NCBI GenBank assembly: GCA_003481775.1
Contig: QULU01000046.1
Location: forward strand, 1 to 30,663
Origin: Clostridiaceae bacterium OM02-2AC
Lineage (GTDB): Bacteria > Bacillota_I > Bacilli_A > Erysipelotrichales > Erysipelotrichaceae
Reading direction: 5' to 3'
Length of the DNA: 30,663 nucleotides
Shown here: positions 30,627 to 30,663 of the stretch, in pieces
Layout: every line of letters starts with the position of its first letter
Numbering within the stretch: the stretch's first letter is position 1
Notes under the pieces: model-generated
What the model saw: the letters and a program-made list of their open reading frames with translations, nothing else
Told to the model about the DNA's origin: nothing
Database searches by the model: none
Position numbers and translations under genes: made by a program

Positions 30627-30663
30627 GCATCAACCTAAGGAAATTTGGTTGATGCTATTTTTT
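30627..30663 (+). terminator. Plus-strand hairpin and T-tract at the right edge
   Basis: GCATCAACC (30627-30635) and GGTTGATGC (30647-30655) form a perfect 9-bp stem, followed by TATTTTTT to the window end. No gene on the plus strand between the tRNA terminator and this hairpin is evident, so what it terminates is unclear. Confidence 0.6.

Noticed and set aside
1..30663. CRISPR array
   Set aside because: No regularly spaced repeats were seen on reading the window; the only tandem repeat noticed is TCTAA three times at 9240-9254.

Overview
The window looks like chromosome of a low-to-moderate GC Firmicute. Genes carry strong AGGAGG-type ribosome binding sites, promoters fit sigma-A (often extended -10), and a CIRCE operator sits at a heat-shock gene. 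The gene set (mannose-family PTS operon, PadR/DUF1700/DUF4097 operon, a PRD-type regulator, a c-di-GMP GGDEF-EAL enzyme, serine recombinase debris) suggests a gut Erysipelotrichia such as the Clostridium innocuum group. That placement is inference; no 16S or other marker is present.

Layout. (1) 1-730 is decayed DNA holding a frameshifted flavodoxin/FMN-reductase pseudogene. (2) 885-8990 is one ten-gene rightward operon: a GntR/HutC regulator, an ACMSD-like amidohydrolase, mannose-family PTS EIIB, EIIC and EIID, a second and active-site-altered amidohydrolase, an eIF2B/sugar-phosphate-isomerase-like protein, a BtpA/SgcQ-like TIM barrel, EIIA, and a hydantoinase/dihydropyrimidinase. Many genes overlap or nearly touch. 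Copies of the palindrome GTTATAAC lie in the promoter and are the likely operator. The operon ends in a hairpin overlapping the last stop codon. (3) 9190-12850 is AT-rich accessory DNA: a large serine recombinase with an extra degenerate resolvase-like domain, flanked by inverted copies of an 11-bp sequence; a minus-strand gene-end remnant; a Phd/YefM antitoxin with a truncated ParE/RelE toxin; and a small XRE regulator. (4) 12859-16927 holds a methyltransferase and then a coupled operon of PadR regulator, DUF1700 (HAAS) membrane protein, DUF4097 repeat protein and a class-1 isoprenoid-synthase-like protein. (5) 17084-19432 on the minus strand has a CIRCE-controlled Hsp20 and then a cytoplasmic GH13 glycosidase fused to a C-terminal DUF1653 domain. 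(6) 19557-23309 has a small membrane protein, then minus-strand genes for a 14-TM-type MFS exporter and a YtcJ-like amidohydrolase. These diverge from a PRD/EIIB-type regulator (23437-25224). (7) 25537-29903, minus strand: a solute-binding lipoprotein whose stop overlaps the start of a dCache-GGDEF-EAL protein. (8) A tRNA-Leu(UAG) gene and strong terminators close the window.

How the parts work together. The PTS operon is the best candidate for an undescribed system. It appears to import and phosphorylate an unknown sugar conjugate and to process a cyclic amide or imide with three amidohydrolase-superfamily enzymes plus two sugar-phosphate-type proteins. The substrate cannot be read from sequence. 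The lipoprotein/GGDEF-EAL pair looks like an extracellular ligand sensor feeding c-di-GMP signalling. The PadR operon looks like an autoregulated envelope module with an unexpected isoprenoid-fold enzyme.
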